Below, piece after piece: positions 10,856 through 24,100 of a stretch of 64,000 bases of DNA. Below the pieces are notes generated by a model. It did no database searches. It was not told the DNA's origin and saw only the letters and a list, made by a program, of their open reading frames with translations. Each line of letters starts with the position of its first letter. Positions within the stretch are counted from its first letter, which is position 1. The position numbers and the translations under genes are program-made. This DNA is from Todiramphus chloris collaris (taxonomy: Eukaryota; Chordata; Aves; Coraciiformes; Alcedinidae): the NCBI GenBank assembly GCA_025345505.1, contig JANVCC010000185.1, forward strand, positions 3,526,500 through 3,590,499, written 5' to 3'.

Positions 10856-11990
10856 CCAAGTTTGCACTGGTTTGGGTTCAGGGTTTTAACCAACTGCTGA
10901 GAACTTCAGAGGAAATCTCAGCAATTCCCAGGGCCCAGATTGGTATTGGACCATATACCCTAAAATGTTTTTATTTAATTTCAGTCCACATTATGCTGCC
11001 TACATATGGTGACACACACATTTCATTTTATGTAGCAGATGCTGCTTTGCTATTGAGAATGTAATATACTGAGTACATTATAGTATCATTTGGTCTAGGG
11101 TAACTGCAGTGTTTTTTAACTCTGATTAGCCTTAATTTGAAACCTGATTTCCTAAGGAAATGAAGCCTATGACATCCCACTCTGTATGCATGCCGGGGCG
11201 TGATGCACATCATTCGCTTGTCCATCATTCTGCTTCTTTAGACCTCGGGGGCCAATTTCGATGGAGTAGGGGGAAACCCAGTTAACTTCCCCTCACGGTG
11301 CACAAAATGACTTTGTGCGGGAAATTAAGTTCATGATACAGGTTCGTGAGTCCCGGGAAACGGTGCTGACATAGCACTTTCCCCTAAACTGTAAGCACTA
11401 TAAGAAAATTAAAAAGATAAGGGTAATAAGGCCATTCTCCAGCAACACTTGGGAAAAGGTATCAGTCAGGCTAAACGTGCTCCTCTGCACAGGGACAAAA
11501 GCCCATCTCAGTTTTAATTAGAAACTGATTAAAGCCTACAAGTGATTTCAGCTTTGCTGACCTCCCAGCTCGCTCACCCTGTGGTCTCCCAGTTTGATCT
11601 GCAGAGACCAGTGTCCGGCTCCAGCAGCAATCGTCCCAGCACCAAGGGGGTGATGTTTGGCCGTGGCTCTGACTCCATCCTGCCGACTGCATCCAGCTCA
11701 CAGGCTGGATTTTCAGATGCTTTCCCCAGCTCGGCTGAGCTCTTTTAGGAGGCAGAGGGGCGCAGCTGGGAATGAAACAAATGGCACTGGGAAAGCCAGG
11801 CAGCGTTTTTCTGCAGCTCATGTGGATGGTGCTCTGCACTTCTCTGACACTTCCAAATATCAGGAGAGAATAAATGGCAGAATAACTGCACACCCATGCC
11901 CACCATTCAGCTGGCACAGAAAAGAGCTTAGTCCTTTGTTAAGAGACCAGACGTGGTGGGGTCTTCCCTCCATGGACTTCCAGAGCTTAG
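10856..11990. other. Intergenic, possible conserved non-coding block
   Basis: From about 10980 to 11400 the sequence is AT-rich and of even, non-repetitive texture, with AATTA- and GATTAG-type words. It includes a perfect 7-base stem hairpin at 11300-11318 (GCACAAA, 5-base loop, TTTGTGC). No coding signal was recognised. Conservation is a guess from composition only. Confidence 0.35.
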
Positions 11991-12165
11991 AATCATAGAA
12001 TCGTTCTGGTTGGAAAAGACCTTTCAGACCATCAAGTCCAAATGTTCCCCCAGCACTGCCATGGCACCACTAACCCATTTCCCTCAGCACCACATCTTCC
12101 CTGCTTTGAAACCCCTCCAGGGCTCATGGGGACTCCACCGCTGCCCTGGGCAGCCTGGATCAAAG
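11991..12165 (-). mobile_element. CR1 LINE 3' fragment (antisense on plus)
   Basis: It starts with the reversed CR1 tail AATCATAGAATCGTTCTGG and continues GTTGGAAAAGACCTTTCAGA, CCATCAAGTCCAA and CCCAGCACTGCCATGGCACC. It reaches CTGCCCTGGGCAGCCTGG, the typical antisense reading of an avian CR1 3' end. It is truncated, with no coding domain. The inner boundary is approximate. Confidence 0.9.
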
Positions 12166-12743
12166 TGTTTGTGGAACAGGCTGGTGTGCCTTGAGCCAGC
12201 AAATCTGTGGGAAGCCAAGAGCTGGCAGCACCATCACACTTGCCTTGCATGGACCCCCCCACTGCCCTGGTGCCAGGCTGCTGGGACCTCAGCTGCTGTG
12301 GCAGAGGCGATGCCCAGGTTGATGCCTGGCACACCCAACACCTCGGGCTCTGCACAGCCCTGAATTCATGAACTCTGCTGTGATATAGTACAGACTCCGC
12401 CAAGAACGGCCATAAACAGCACTTAGTGATGCATAATATATGAAAATGGCTCACGCTGAGCTTTTAGATACAGAAAGCTTTTTTTTTTTTTTTAATACTA
12501 TTACAACATTCTCTTGCCATGGCAGCACCATCATAAATATTTAAAAGGAGATTTTAAAGGCCCAATCTGTGAGGAGTGAATATTCATGGACACCAAAACC
12601 CTGACCTTTAGATTTAGGGTACAGCACGTGAAAACCAGCCTTATTAAACTGCATACCACAGGTCAGCCTGGGGATCAAATCCAGACTGCAGTCTTCCAGA
12701 GCATTTAGCATTTTGAAAGTTCCTTGGTGGTAACAGGAACATT
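12166..12743. other. Intergenic, nothing recognised
   Basis: No gene or repeat was supported apart from a T-run at about 12479-12493. Confidence 0.5.
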
Positions 12744-12813
12744 CCTGAATTTCCAGAACTAATAGCGGCTTACAGGGAGGGAAGTGCAGACAACAGCTTC
12801 TGTTGCTAAAAAC
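12744..12813 (+). repeat. 70-bp direct duplication, copy 2
   Basis: Second copy of the segment at 10786-10855, same orientation, four mismatches. It is followed directly by an ACAGATAAATAA-type short repeat at about 12812-12836 that copy 1 lacks. Confidence 0.9.
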
Positions 12814-13965
12814 AGATAAATAAACAGATAAATAAGTCCAATAAATAAGGATTTCTGGGGGTGGGAGAGGAAGTGTGTGCAAGTATGGGCAAGACCTGTG
12901 AGTCTGCACGAGGCCAGGGCTCTCCTCGCTCCATCTAAGGAAGAGCCCAAATTCCTAGTGGGACTCACTTTTCCAGCATCTAAAGCATAGTGAATAATTG
13001 CAATGGGGTAAACGTCACAAAAATTGGGCAAGGTGTTAAATGCAGAGGAAAATGCAATATTGGGAATAACAGGAATCACTTGTGGGGTCGGAGAGTTCCT
13101 CCAGCCAGCTCTGCTGCCCTGGATTTGTCCTGCTCTGGTGCTGAATCCCCTGTGACACAGAGCTGGGTGTGCTCAGCCAAATCAGGTCCTCAGCGCCTTC
13201 ATTCAGGTTTCTCCAGCAGTTGAATACTTCAATCAGAGCCAATCAGAGATTTTCAAAACCCCCGTGCTTCCCAGCTGGCACATATGGGTTTTTGTTCCGT
13301 TTTCTTGAGAATTATGACTCATGCTCGGTGTTTTCAAGTTAAAGCCCCACATTCCCTCTGCTCGCTCAGCTCATCAGCCCAGCGCTTTCCTCCCCAAAAA
13401 CTCCTGCCTCGGATGGAGCCGAACCCACCCTGGAGAAGAATGGGAAAGGGGAGCATGGGCTGCCCTGCACACCAGGAACCTTCTCCTCAAGTGAAGGTGC
13501 CGGCACCTGGCAGATGATGCTGGGGCTGGGAGGACAAAGGCAGGAGGTGCTGGGAGCCAGGACTGGACCTCGTGTCAGATCCACCAGGGAGGTGCAACTG
13601 AGAGAACGCACAGCATTTGTGGGGTTTTTATTTCTTAGAGTAAGGCAGGAGCCTCTCAAGAGCAAAAAGGCCCTTTAGATCTATTTGTAGTCAGGAGTTA
13701 GAAACGCTCCTCTGATGTATTTGCATATTTAAAAATAAGAGAGAGGCGTGAAGATAAAAGGGAAGAGTTTGTGCATAGCAAGCACTGACCTGCAGAACCC
13801 AGTGCTCTCAGGGACCACAAAAAGGTGACACCTGATGAAATCCCATTTGAGCTACTGGAAAAGGCAAAAACATGATTTTTTTTTTTTTAAATCCATTTTT
13901 GATTGTTCTTGGCCTATTCCTGCCCTTTTCTTTTTCCTGATTTTTGGTTTTTTGTCCTTCCTTAC
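12814..13965. other. Intergenic, nothing recognised
   Basis: Apart from the short GATAAATAA repetition at its start and a T-run near 13878-13888, no gene, RNA or transposon was recognised. Confidence 0.5.
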
Positions 13966-14054
13966 TGTCGCGGTTTAACTCCTGCCAGCAACTAAACACT
14001 ATGCAACCACTTGCTAGGAAGGAAATTAACCCTATCCTGGCCAAACCCAGGATA
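13966..14054 (+). mobile_element. Short LTR-derived fragment, avian endogenous retrovirus type
   Basis: It begins TGTCGCGGTTTAAC, then CCAGCAACTAAACACTATGC, and ends GGAAATTAACCCTATCCTGG followed by CCAAACCCAGGATA. I recognise these ends as those of a widespread avian LTR repeat whose consensus reads CGGTTTAACCCCAGCC at the start and AAATTAACTCTATCCC near the end. Only about 90 bases remain, so the interior is largely deleted. No viral gene is present and no clear target-site duplication is visible. Family assignment is from memory. Confidence 0.65.
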
Positions 14055-17000
14055 TTCCCAGAGGAAAAACCTCCCTTACCTGCCAGAGCACACGTCAGGT
14101 TTGTGCTGCTCCCAGACGGGCAGGGCTGGGGCTGCAGGTACAAGCGTTGGGGTTCCTGGCCCTTCGTGGCGCAGCCGGACCGCGTGTGCCAGAGCCCGGC
14201 TGTTAAATAACCCAAGCCCAGCACGGATGAGCGAGGAGCCAGGCTCAAGTGCCATTTAAAGCTTAATGGGCTTGGTAACAAGTGCTGATGGTTCAGTCAC
14301 ATTTTGAACTCGTTTGCAGCTCGGTGCCAGATGAGCACCACTCAGATGCCACTTCACAGCCCTGCGCGGAGAGGAACTGCGGGGAATGAGTTTTTCTGTG
14401 CGTTGCTGTCTTTCCAGGTGCCATTTCCCCTTCTGGGCAGCGGGCAGTGATAATCGAGGGGGCAAACGTGCTTTTGTTGGGGTTTTTTTTCTGATGGCAG
14501 CTTTTCCCTAGAGAATTTGCTTTGGCGAGGTGTTCCCGATCCTCTGCCGTAGCGCCGGATTAATTGCGCTACTAACGACCGGCTACCAGGTGTATGTCAC
14601 AAATTAGCCATGGGAACTGGACATCATCTTTCTGACATGCCCGGATTTGTTAGCTGGAATCGATCCTGCTGCTACATTAGCTGGAAAATAAACAAACCCG
14701 CAGCCAAGCTGGCTGCCTGCCTATTGCTAGGAACCTGCTGGAAAAGGCGCAAGATCCAATATTGCAATTAATAGGTCCACTGGGGGTATTTTGAGAAGTG
14801 CTTCAGTGTCTTCACTTTGCAGTGCCTTCAGTGATTCCTTTCAGACCCAGCCAAAAGCTGCTACGGGTAATCTCTGCGCTTCCCAAGCTCACTCCCCATG
14901 GAGACCCATCCAGATCTGCCTTTCTCCTCCTCTTCGTGTCCTCCCAGGACTGCTGACAGCTCAGAGGGCTGCAAGGGGAAGCAGGGACAGCTGTCTCCAC
15001 TCTTTCCATCTCAGTTCCTTGTAGAGAAACTGGATCAGTGAAGCCTTTTGCCATCCTGGGCCCTGACCATGGATCCCTTCACGCAAAAGCAGGCAGCAGC
15101 TATGGGTGCTGATGGGCAGCCAGGGTTGGATCAAGGCAGCAAGTCTGGAGCCTTTAACTTGGGTCTTTCTCAATCCAACCCCTGTTTTTTGCAAACCCAA
15201 GGAGATATCCTTAAAATCTCTCTTCTCCTCTCAAATTCGGATGGTGCCAGGGTTCCTGGGGGTGGAGCTGGCACAGAGGCAAGGCGGCTGCTTCGCCTTG
15301 TTTTCCCAGGAAACCCTCCCGCCTGCCAAATCAGCCAGAGATGTTTCCTGTAGCCTGGGGAGCCAGAAAGAGAAACCGAAATAATTATTCTTGTATGTAA
15401 ATAGTTGGGAGATGTTCAGATGGGAAGAGCTGTGCAGTTCACAGGAGGCCTTAGAGGGTGTAGGAAAGATTAATTACGGAGAGTGGGTGTAGGATGTACA
15501 GAAACACTTCCTGGCTTTCGTGGGTTAAAATTGTTGGGGCCCAACACTCGTCTGAGGTGAAAAAGGCAAAAAAACCCAACCCATCTGAGTAGGTGGAATT
15601 GGATCTATTTCTGTCACTAAAGGATCTATCTCTTGCTTTTGGGAGACGCTTTAATAAACTTTGCAGAAAGCAACATTTTCTCAGCGCGATCCAAGGGGGT
15701 TCTCTGGGGAATCTTTGGCACAGGAGAATTAGGGAATAGCCTCGCTGCTTTGCTCCCTTGAGTGTTCAGCAATCTGGTTTTCTGTTCCAGTTGTTTTTAC
15801 AGGCTTTCCTTCACTATATCCCCAGTTCTGAGCCTGATGGCCTCCGCAGCGGGACGGGAGCTCAGGGAATCCCAGCGGTCCCTGGGGAGCCCTCCATCCC
15901 CTCCTGCTGCACTGGGAGCTGGTGCTTTTGGTGCTCCAGCTCCCTGGGTTTTTACCACCTGCCTGGGAAAGGGCAAGGAGTGGCTGGAATTAAGCCATTT
16001 GTAGGAAGGGGGAAGGTTATGTACCTGATCAAAGCAAACCTTTATGGGTGTTTGTCTAGCAGCTGTTTGCAGGCACTCAGCACGTTAGCAGAGATGCTGC
16101 CATTTATTGTGCAATCATCATTTTAAACCCCCTCCTTTGCTTCCTCTCTGAGAACCAAAAGGGAGCAACACAAATCCAACCCGAGGGGGACAAATAATCA
16201 CTGTTATAGTTTGTCCCTGGGCCTGATCTGCTTGCTGTTGGAAAGCTGCTGGGAGCAGGAGGGCTTGTTCAGGCTGCCTGGGGAGGGGGCGAGCAGCACA
16301 GGGCCACCCCAGACCTCTGCTGCCACCCTGCCCGGGGTGAGAGTCCCCCTGAGTAGGACCTGGAGGGGAAGGGGCCATTTGAGAGCAATCCCAGCCAAGC
16401 CACCTGACAAAATCTCTCCCGTTTGAAACTAGTCCTGCTTCCCTCTCCTGTCCTCGGGGAGAAGAAGGAGCGGAGATCATGAAGGGAGCTAAACTGTTGT
16501 TTTCACTGGCTCAAAGGCATAGCCGGGTTTTGTAGAAATTAAATGCTTGCATCCAATTGTATTTGCACTGTGTAATGTCCTTATCCAATGCAATCACTTC
16601 AAATCACTGTTCTCCAAATCCTCTGGGGCATCTGCAGTGAACAGAGGGCCCAGGTCAAATATAAACCTTCTGGCTTGTTTGGGAACGTGCGTGTCAGTGT
16701 TACCATTGCAGTAATGAACCATGTAAATCACAGCCAGTCGTTAAACAACGGAGGGGAGAAGGAGGGGAAGGCAGAAGGGACTTGGTACCCTTTGTACAGG
16801 GAACTTTGCAGCTACAGGAAAATCTGTGTCAGTGCTGCAACTTGCCAGCTTGGAGGACATAAGTTTCCCATCCAAATATTGCTTCTTCAGAGGCTCTTGC
16901 TGCTCCCAAGAGATCCTGCGGAAATTGTAAAACCCAATTTCAGTGTGCCTTTAGAGGCATTTACAGAAGGCTAATATGAATGTGAGTATTTTTAGTTATT

Positions 17001-18180
17001 AAAAAAAAACCACAAAAAAAAAAAAAAAAGCTAGAGAGAGACAGGTTGCTTGTCTTCTCCTTGAAGCTTTCCCTGCAGTGCTGGGATGCAGGGATCAGAC
17101 TCTGCCGTCTGTCGCTGACTCCCAAATACACAGCGATGTTTCTTGGTTTCTCAATCACCCTTCAGGCTGCATGGGATAAAAGCTCAGTCCTGAGAGGGGT
17201 TTCTCGGTTCCACATAATGTACTGTTATTGCTTTCATATTAAAGGAAAAGAGAGGGAGGAACTGGGTAACTGGACATATTGCTTGGCTGCAATTGTTAGG
17301 GTTTTTTTCCTGGCTGTCTCCCTTTCCTCTCCATCTGTCCCAGAGTCAATGTCCTCTCCATTTCACAGCCCATAACACAGCCCTGCGTCGCAGGCAAACT
17401 AACAGGGTTTGCCATTTCATCCCTGCTGGGCTGGATAAACCCCTTTCCACTCCAGGAATCGGGGCTGAGTCCTTATGGGCACCAGCTGAGGGGCTGCACT
17501 GCAGCAGACCAGTTATTTAACAGCCAGAGAGGTGTCAGATACTGCAACTGGAGCAGAATACATCATCTTATCAGGAAACTACCTGTCCTGCCCTAAGAGC
17601 AGCACCCAGTGCTAATACATATGTACATTATTAAACAGTTACTGTATAGGGAGTGATGTGTGGGGGGGTTATACTCTGTTTTCCACTGCTGCTCATGTCA
17701 CCAGTAAAAAGTTTCTATTTTCTATCCAGTTTCTCAAGGAGACTTGATTTCCACTATGTTTCCTCTCTAGAACTCAGCACTTACCTCTCCAGGAGAAATC
17801 TTCATTTGCTGCAGATGGGTTAAAAAGCACAATACAGCTTCAGTCATCTCCTCTCGGTGCTGCTTTCCTGAAAATACAAACCAGGATGGTATAAGGCAGA
17901 ATTGTTACTGCAGTTATCATTTTCCTACCTCGTCTTTCCTAAATTCATTGGGATGTTCCTGCCTGATGTTTGGCTTGGGTTACTATTGGCAATGGTGTTT
18001 TGGGAGCTTGGTGTTTCGGCGACAAAGCAGGTGAGATGAAAAATAAGTAGTTGATAATGATCCTCAGCTATTACAAAACCCAAAAGGGTTATTTCTAAAA
18101 TTAGCTTGAGATGTTTCAGTTTTTAAATGCTGTCGACAAGAAGAAAGAAAATGGCTTTTTGCAGTTATGCAGATGACCAT
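14055..18180. other. Intergenic, with one candidate conserved block
   Basis: About 14530-14790 has a dense set of homeodomain-type words (GGATTAATTG, CAAATTAGCC, ATTGCAATTAATAG) in non-repetitive sequence with several CG dinucleotides. It is a candidate enhancer. An A-run pair lies at about 17001-17029. Nothing in the remainder was recognisable as a gene or transposon. Confidence 0.35.
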
Positions 18181-21100
18181 GGCCAGGGTCGTCCCCCCCC
18201 CCCCCAGCACTCACCCATTAAACCCCAGGTATGAGCACATTGAGCAGGGAGATGGTTTGGTTATGGATCTGGGTTTGCTGATCCAAAATATGCCTGAAAA
18301 GCTTTGGAGAAAGGGTGTCTAAAAGCTGTGGGTTGGGCCAACCGGTGAGAAAAGGGTCTCAGAGTTGCAGTGAATCATCCCAACGCACTGCACGTGAGTA
18401 AGCAGGTGACGTCATGCCCCATACAGAGCCATACATTGCCCATGCATTGATGGACACACTTATCGCCATCCTGATCCAAACCACCCTGCTAAACACAGGG
18501 AGAAAAATACATTAAACTCATACAACACTGGGATGGCATTTTCTGTTCTCTTCTTATTCTCAGCATTCATTTGCTTAGATCATTTTACCAGAGCTGCAGA
18601 GATGTGTTTACTTACACCAGCTTGCACTAGGTCAAATCTGGACTCACTCATCCACGGGGTAAAGCCTGACAATATTTCATGCCCAAGTAATCTTCCTCGT
18701 GAAAGAAATGAAGCTTACATGATGCTTGGGCTGATCTGATCTTTATTTCCCAAAGAGATGCCTTTCCAGTGCTCATCATCATTAACACAAACGTTCAGAA
18801 CCACATGCACCGGGCGGCTGCTAGGAAACGTCCACTGCAACATGGGCCCGAGTGAATTCAATTTGCCGTGCTCTGAGAGCAGAGCTGGTCCTTCATTAGC
18901 CAAGGTGGTCGGATGGATCAGGGTGGCTGGGGGGTTAGCTGCCTTGTTTCTGCTATGGGCTCAGCTGGCTGTGGTTGCCTGTGTGTTCTCTACTCCAGGG
19001 CAGGACAGAGCATCTCACCTCCAAATCCCTCATCTTTAAAGGGACCAGAGAGACCGAGTGATAGAGAACAATAGACTCGAGCTTACTGGTCCATGGAGTT
19101 GTCCCGGCTGTGTCCCTTCTTGTACCCATCCAGCCTTCTTGCTGGCAGGGTATGAGAAGCTGAAAAGTCCTTGATTTAGTACAAACACTACTTAGCAACA
19201 ACCAAAGACATCAGGGTGTTATCATCATTATTCTCATACTAAATCCAAAACACAGCGCTGCAACAGCTGGGAATTAAAATTGACTTTATCCCAGCCAAAA
19301 CCTGAACAACCCTCCAGTTTATGTCCATGCCAGGGCTGTGCAGCACATGCTGGTGATTAGGTGGGAATGCAGGTGGAAGCATGGCCAAGGTGTAGTTGTC
19401 CACAGTCACAAACAAGGTTAGAAAAGAACTGCTTATTTCAGCAAGCTCAGAGCCAGGCGGGCAAAAGTAGCTGAAAATAAAAACCCTGCCCAAACGTTTT
19501 TCCATAGCCCCTTAACGGAGCCAGCCTCTTACCATGTCCCTGGAGCAGCTCTAATCCTCTAAATCATCATCCCTTTCCCGTGCCACAGCCAGAGTGAGAC
19601 GAACCGGTGCTTGAGAGGAGGGTGACAGAAAACACAGGAACTGCAAAAGAAAGTGGTTTTACCAGTTTGCTCCTTGATTAACTTAATGCTGCTTGTACAC
19701 AGGCTCTCTGTAGAGAGCACACGGCCCTGCTCTGGAGCCTAATGGAGCGTGTTGGCACGTGGGACTGACCCTAATTGGCTCCATCACCAGCACACCCACA
19801 GCAAAAGCCCCCATTTGTTTCACTTAACTTCCCTGCGACCAGCGGTGCCTCGCTGCGTTAACACCGATCCATTTTCCACCTCCGCCGGCCCCACGGCGCG
19901 GCTGCAAGTTTGTCTTCCCATTTCGAGGCTGGCATTTGCAAATGGACGTGTTTATACGTAATCCCTTCATTTGCTGAGGTGTTTTTTTTTTAACTGAGCC
20001 AGAACGAGACAGGTATATATTCTTTTTAACTTATTTACTAGTGAGATGCCGTTGCTGCCTCAAGCTTCGTGTTTTGTGTCTGCAGGAGCCAGGTATTTCC
20101 ACACTCAAACAATGAACCATCAGCTGAGTTGCTGCAGAGACAGGGACATTGTGCATTTTATGGCTTTTTGGGAAAACAGTCCCCAGTCAATAAGTACAGC
20201 TTTTCTCAGGAGAAGACCTTATTTGCAGTTGGTATTTTCAGGGCAAGAGCAAGTTCTGAGCTGGTACGAACCAGGGCATCAGCACAGGGTGAGACGTCGC
20301 TGTGCTGGAAATAGCCGATGACCAGTTCAATTGATCTTCATCTGGATGTGGTTTCCTGGGACCTGGGGTTGGAGAAATGTAATAACAACAAAAATTTCAA
20401 TTTTCTCAGCTGAGATTAGTGGCTTTGAAGCTCCATGACCCTACCCTTTCCCTGTGATTTGGTTTTAAGTTGGTTTTTTTTTTAACAGTGGTTGATGCCC
20501 GATGCCCAGCACCTGGTAGGCAGCACTCTCCATCCCTGGGTGTGTTAGTGGCAGAGGAACCTCATCCCAAGGGGGTCCTCACACAACCTACTGACATAAA
20601 CAGAAGAGCTGGAGAAGACCTGAAATTTCCACTCCTTGAGTGATTCTAACACTTGCAATGGAGCAAAAGAAAAGAAGCACAGAGCAAGTGTAGTGCAGGG
20701 GTTAATGAAACCAGCAGTGATAAAATGCTTTGAAATGCTTGATAAGAAACTATTCCTTGCTTCCAGCCTTGTTGTTTCCCTTATTTTTCTCTCTTTGAAA
20801 GATTTCAGAGAGGTAAGGATTTTAAATACATCCACATAATGCAGCTTCTGACAGCAAACAGGATTAAAACCTGACTCCGGAAAAGGCAAGGAAGTCAGAT
20901 TACTTGTCAAAATTAAATTTGCCTTTGGATGCCATTACTTTCTACATTAAAAAGCTGTGGGGATTAGGAGATAAAAGAGCTAAATCCAATCTGGAGACAG
21001 GCTCAGAGGAAAATGTCAGCCAGCAAGTAATCCAGGCTTTTTTCTCTAATAGGATCCTCCTGAAGTCAAAGAAAGTGAGAATAATTATTTAATTCCATTT

Positions 21101-24100
21101 TGGAGTCTGGCTTCTTTATTGACCCAGCTCAGCATCGCTCTTTCAGTGGTAAATCAACCGGTGGCATAGATTTCACAGCTCCCACCAGCTCCACCAGCAG
21201 TTTGCTTTACCCTCTGTGCAGAATGGGCCCCGTGGGTCTTTGTGCCATTCACCGATGGATTTAACTGAGAATGAACCAAGCCCAGCCCAGGAGCAGGGAA
21301 CGGTCCTTCTGGAGCCAAGCGGGTCATTTGGGGGTAATTCTTCACCATAGCCCATGACCAACAGTAACGTCCTCTCTCAGGTATTGTTTTCTTTTTTTAA
21401 GAAGAATAAATAAAAACACCTATTATGCTGCACCACAAACGTGCCCTTGCATGTCCTTATGCCATAACAACTACAACAGCCCAGCAGTTTCCATCTTCCA
21501 AAGACCCAGAGGAGCAGAGCCCTTTCTAGCAGCTTCCCCTTCATCTTTTGAAGCACAGCCACAGAGCCAAAATTACAGTCTGCCCCAAATTTCCCAGCGC
21601 CTAAAAGACTGTAACCATGGTTGCACAGTTATCTGCGGGCACGGTAATCCACGCAGACACGCATGCATCGACTCAGAGGATGACTTAATTCTTCAGCATG
21701 GTACAGGTCTTCAGCCTCCTGCCATCTGACACACTGATGGACTCACGCCAAAGTTTTCTTTAACCCAAGCACGGGACAAAGCCCCTCGGTTTCTACCGTG
21801 GATGGGAATTAGCAATCAATAAACATCAAAGTGTGTTAGGGCTTAGTGAGCAGAAACCGTGCACGAGCAGGGCTGGTGGGCACGTGCTCTGCTTGCCAAA
21901 GCCAGGGAGATCAGAAGATGGGCTGTACTTGGTGTTGTTCAGTGCAGGCCCAGATGATCCTGGGAGTTCAGAGGTGTGCAGGAGGCAAACACTGGATGTA
22001 AGAGTGTTCTTTTTAATAGGAGAAGGAGAGAAATGTGCCCCTGGAGAGTTAGACAAAGATCATGCACTGGAGTTCAGTTGAACGTGTGTGTCAAACTGCA
22101 GGTCAAGAATTATTTATCCAGAGACAATCTTCTACTCTAAAATAAGAATCCAAAAATAGCCTTGGAAAGAAGCAACAGGGCTCTACCATCAAGGGAAATG
22201 AAGGCTCTATTAGACCCCAATGACTTTGGGGCTGGAAAATTCACCTTCTCATGTAGAGAGGGCAGTGGTGTAGAATGTAGGTGGTACAGAAGTTAAGTAA
22301 ATGTCTAACAGGATGAAGAAAATGGTCTTTAAATCCTCCTATGTGTGTGCTAAGTACTTATTTTTTTTTCTGCTGGTTCTTGCACATGTTGGTATCCCAG
22401 CAGAGGAGTTCAGGGCAGGAGGCTGTGGTGTTATCCCAGCATCTCCACCAAACCATCCTACCAGGGGCTGCAGGGACAAGGTGACAGCAGGCAACCTCCA
22501 AGGCACCGGTGACTGTCAGTCACTGGTGATGGCCAGGAGATTGGTGCTTCCCAAGCACCAGCCATGAAAAGCTTTTCCTACCAGGACATCGAGGTGTTCA
22601 GTGCAGGAGAGGGGCTGACACCCCTTCCGCAGGGCTCCACTCACCACAGGAACACTGGGATAGCTCCTTTTAATCTCTCCCTCTTGTTTTCCTACCGTGG
22701 TTTCTCTCCGGCCAGTTGCCTTTGGATGCCTTGTTACTTCCCAGCAGTTTCCAGTGACAGGTAAGTGTTCACCCAGGGACATGGAGGGAGCCAATGTAGG
22801 TCATGAACAATCCTTTACTCCCTGCAAGAGCATCTGCCAGAGCTGCTGCTGACTGTCTGAGAGCAGGAAAAAAAGCAAGCACCCCTCCACATCACCTCAA
22901 CCTCCAGCAGAGCCAGATCCAGGGGATCTTCAACACCTCCCTTCCAAAATTAAAGACCTGCCTCTATCCTTCAGCTCTTACATCTCATGCATGTGCAAAT
23001 AAAATGGACTGAAAGGCCATTGCCACCAATCTGGACCGCTTGCTTCATGCCCACGACTACTGGAAGGGCTGGACTCTGTCACCCATCCCTCCTGCAGCCC
23101 CAAGCACACCCACGAGCAGCGCAGATGCTTGGCCCTGGAAGGACAGCGCACGGAGAGAGGCACCACTTGCTGTATTTGTTTCTCCTGTTGCAACCAAACA
23201 AAGCATCTGAGATACTTGAGCCCGGGAGGGATGTTAATTTAGACAAATAGCAAAGGGCAGCGAGGGGGAAAAAGCCACAGCAAAGCCGGCCAAGCAGATG
23301 CAGGCTGGAGGGCTTCCCGGAGCAAGCAACCTGGGATTCATGACAGAGGAAACTGTCTGGGTGACATGGTCCTACTGGGATGCCATCGCCAGTGCCTGTG
23401 CCAGCCCTGCCCTTCCTGCTTTGGCACGGGGAAGGAGGCCCTTCATGCCTGATGCACTGCTGGTTTTAATTAAACTAGCTGTAGGGAAATCTAACATTTT
23501 CCTTCTGTAATTCATCCCCACGGCTCCCCTATTTTGTCATTTTAATTAAAGCCAGCCCCAGCCACAGTTTGGATGTTTGCAGCGATTAGTATTAAATCAA
23601 GTTCAGGCCTTAGGGACTGGCCCATCTTTTGCTTTTTCTTGGGTTTTTTTTTTTACAGCAAAAAAACAACAGAGTTTGAGGCTGAATGCGTGAAAAGGGC
23701 AACACAGCCACCAATGCAGAGACTTCAGGTGGCGTTAGGGGAGATTTTAGCTCAATTTCCTGAGTTCCTGCTGTCTTTGCTCATCAGCTGGAGAGGGTGG
23801 TCTCAGGTCCAGGGCTCTGATGGCAAATGCCAGGAGCGCCAGCTCCTGCTGCTGGAGGCAGGACCATGACCACCACCATCTCCTGCGAGCAGCTCACAAG
23901 TTTCTCTGGCATGCAGAGCAGGCAACGGGGCTGTCATGCCCCAAAACTTGGACTTGGGGCTCCCCAGGCTGTGCTGCATTTTTCAACCAGGTGTCTCGCC
24001 TTGATTGTTCTTTGGAGAACAGCCAGCTCTTCATTTTAGTTGTCCCTCAGTAAACCTACTCTGACCCCTCATCTTGCATGCACAGAGCAAGACAGGACCC

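Noticed and set aside
21826-22056. Minus-strand ALNNTKYSP, considered as the OLFM1 A exon (LNTTKL region)
   Set aside because: Only a few residues match and the surrounding sequence does not resemble the known leader.
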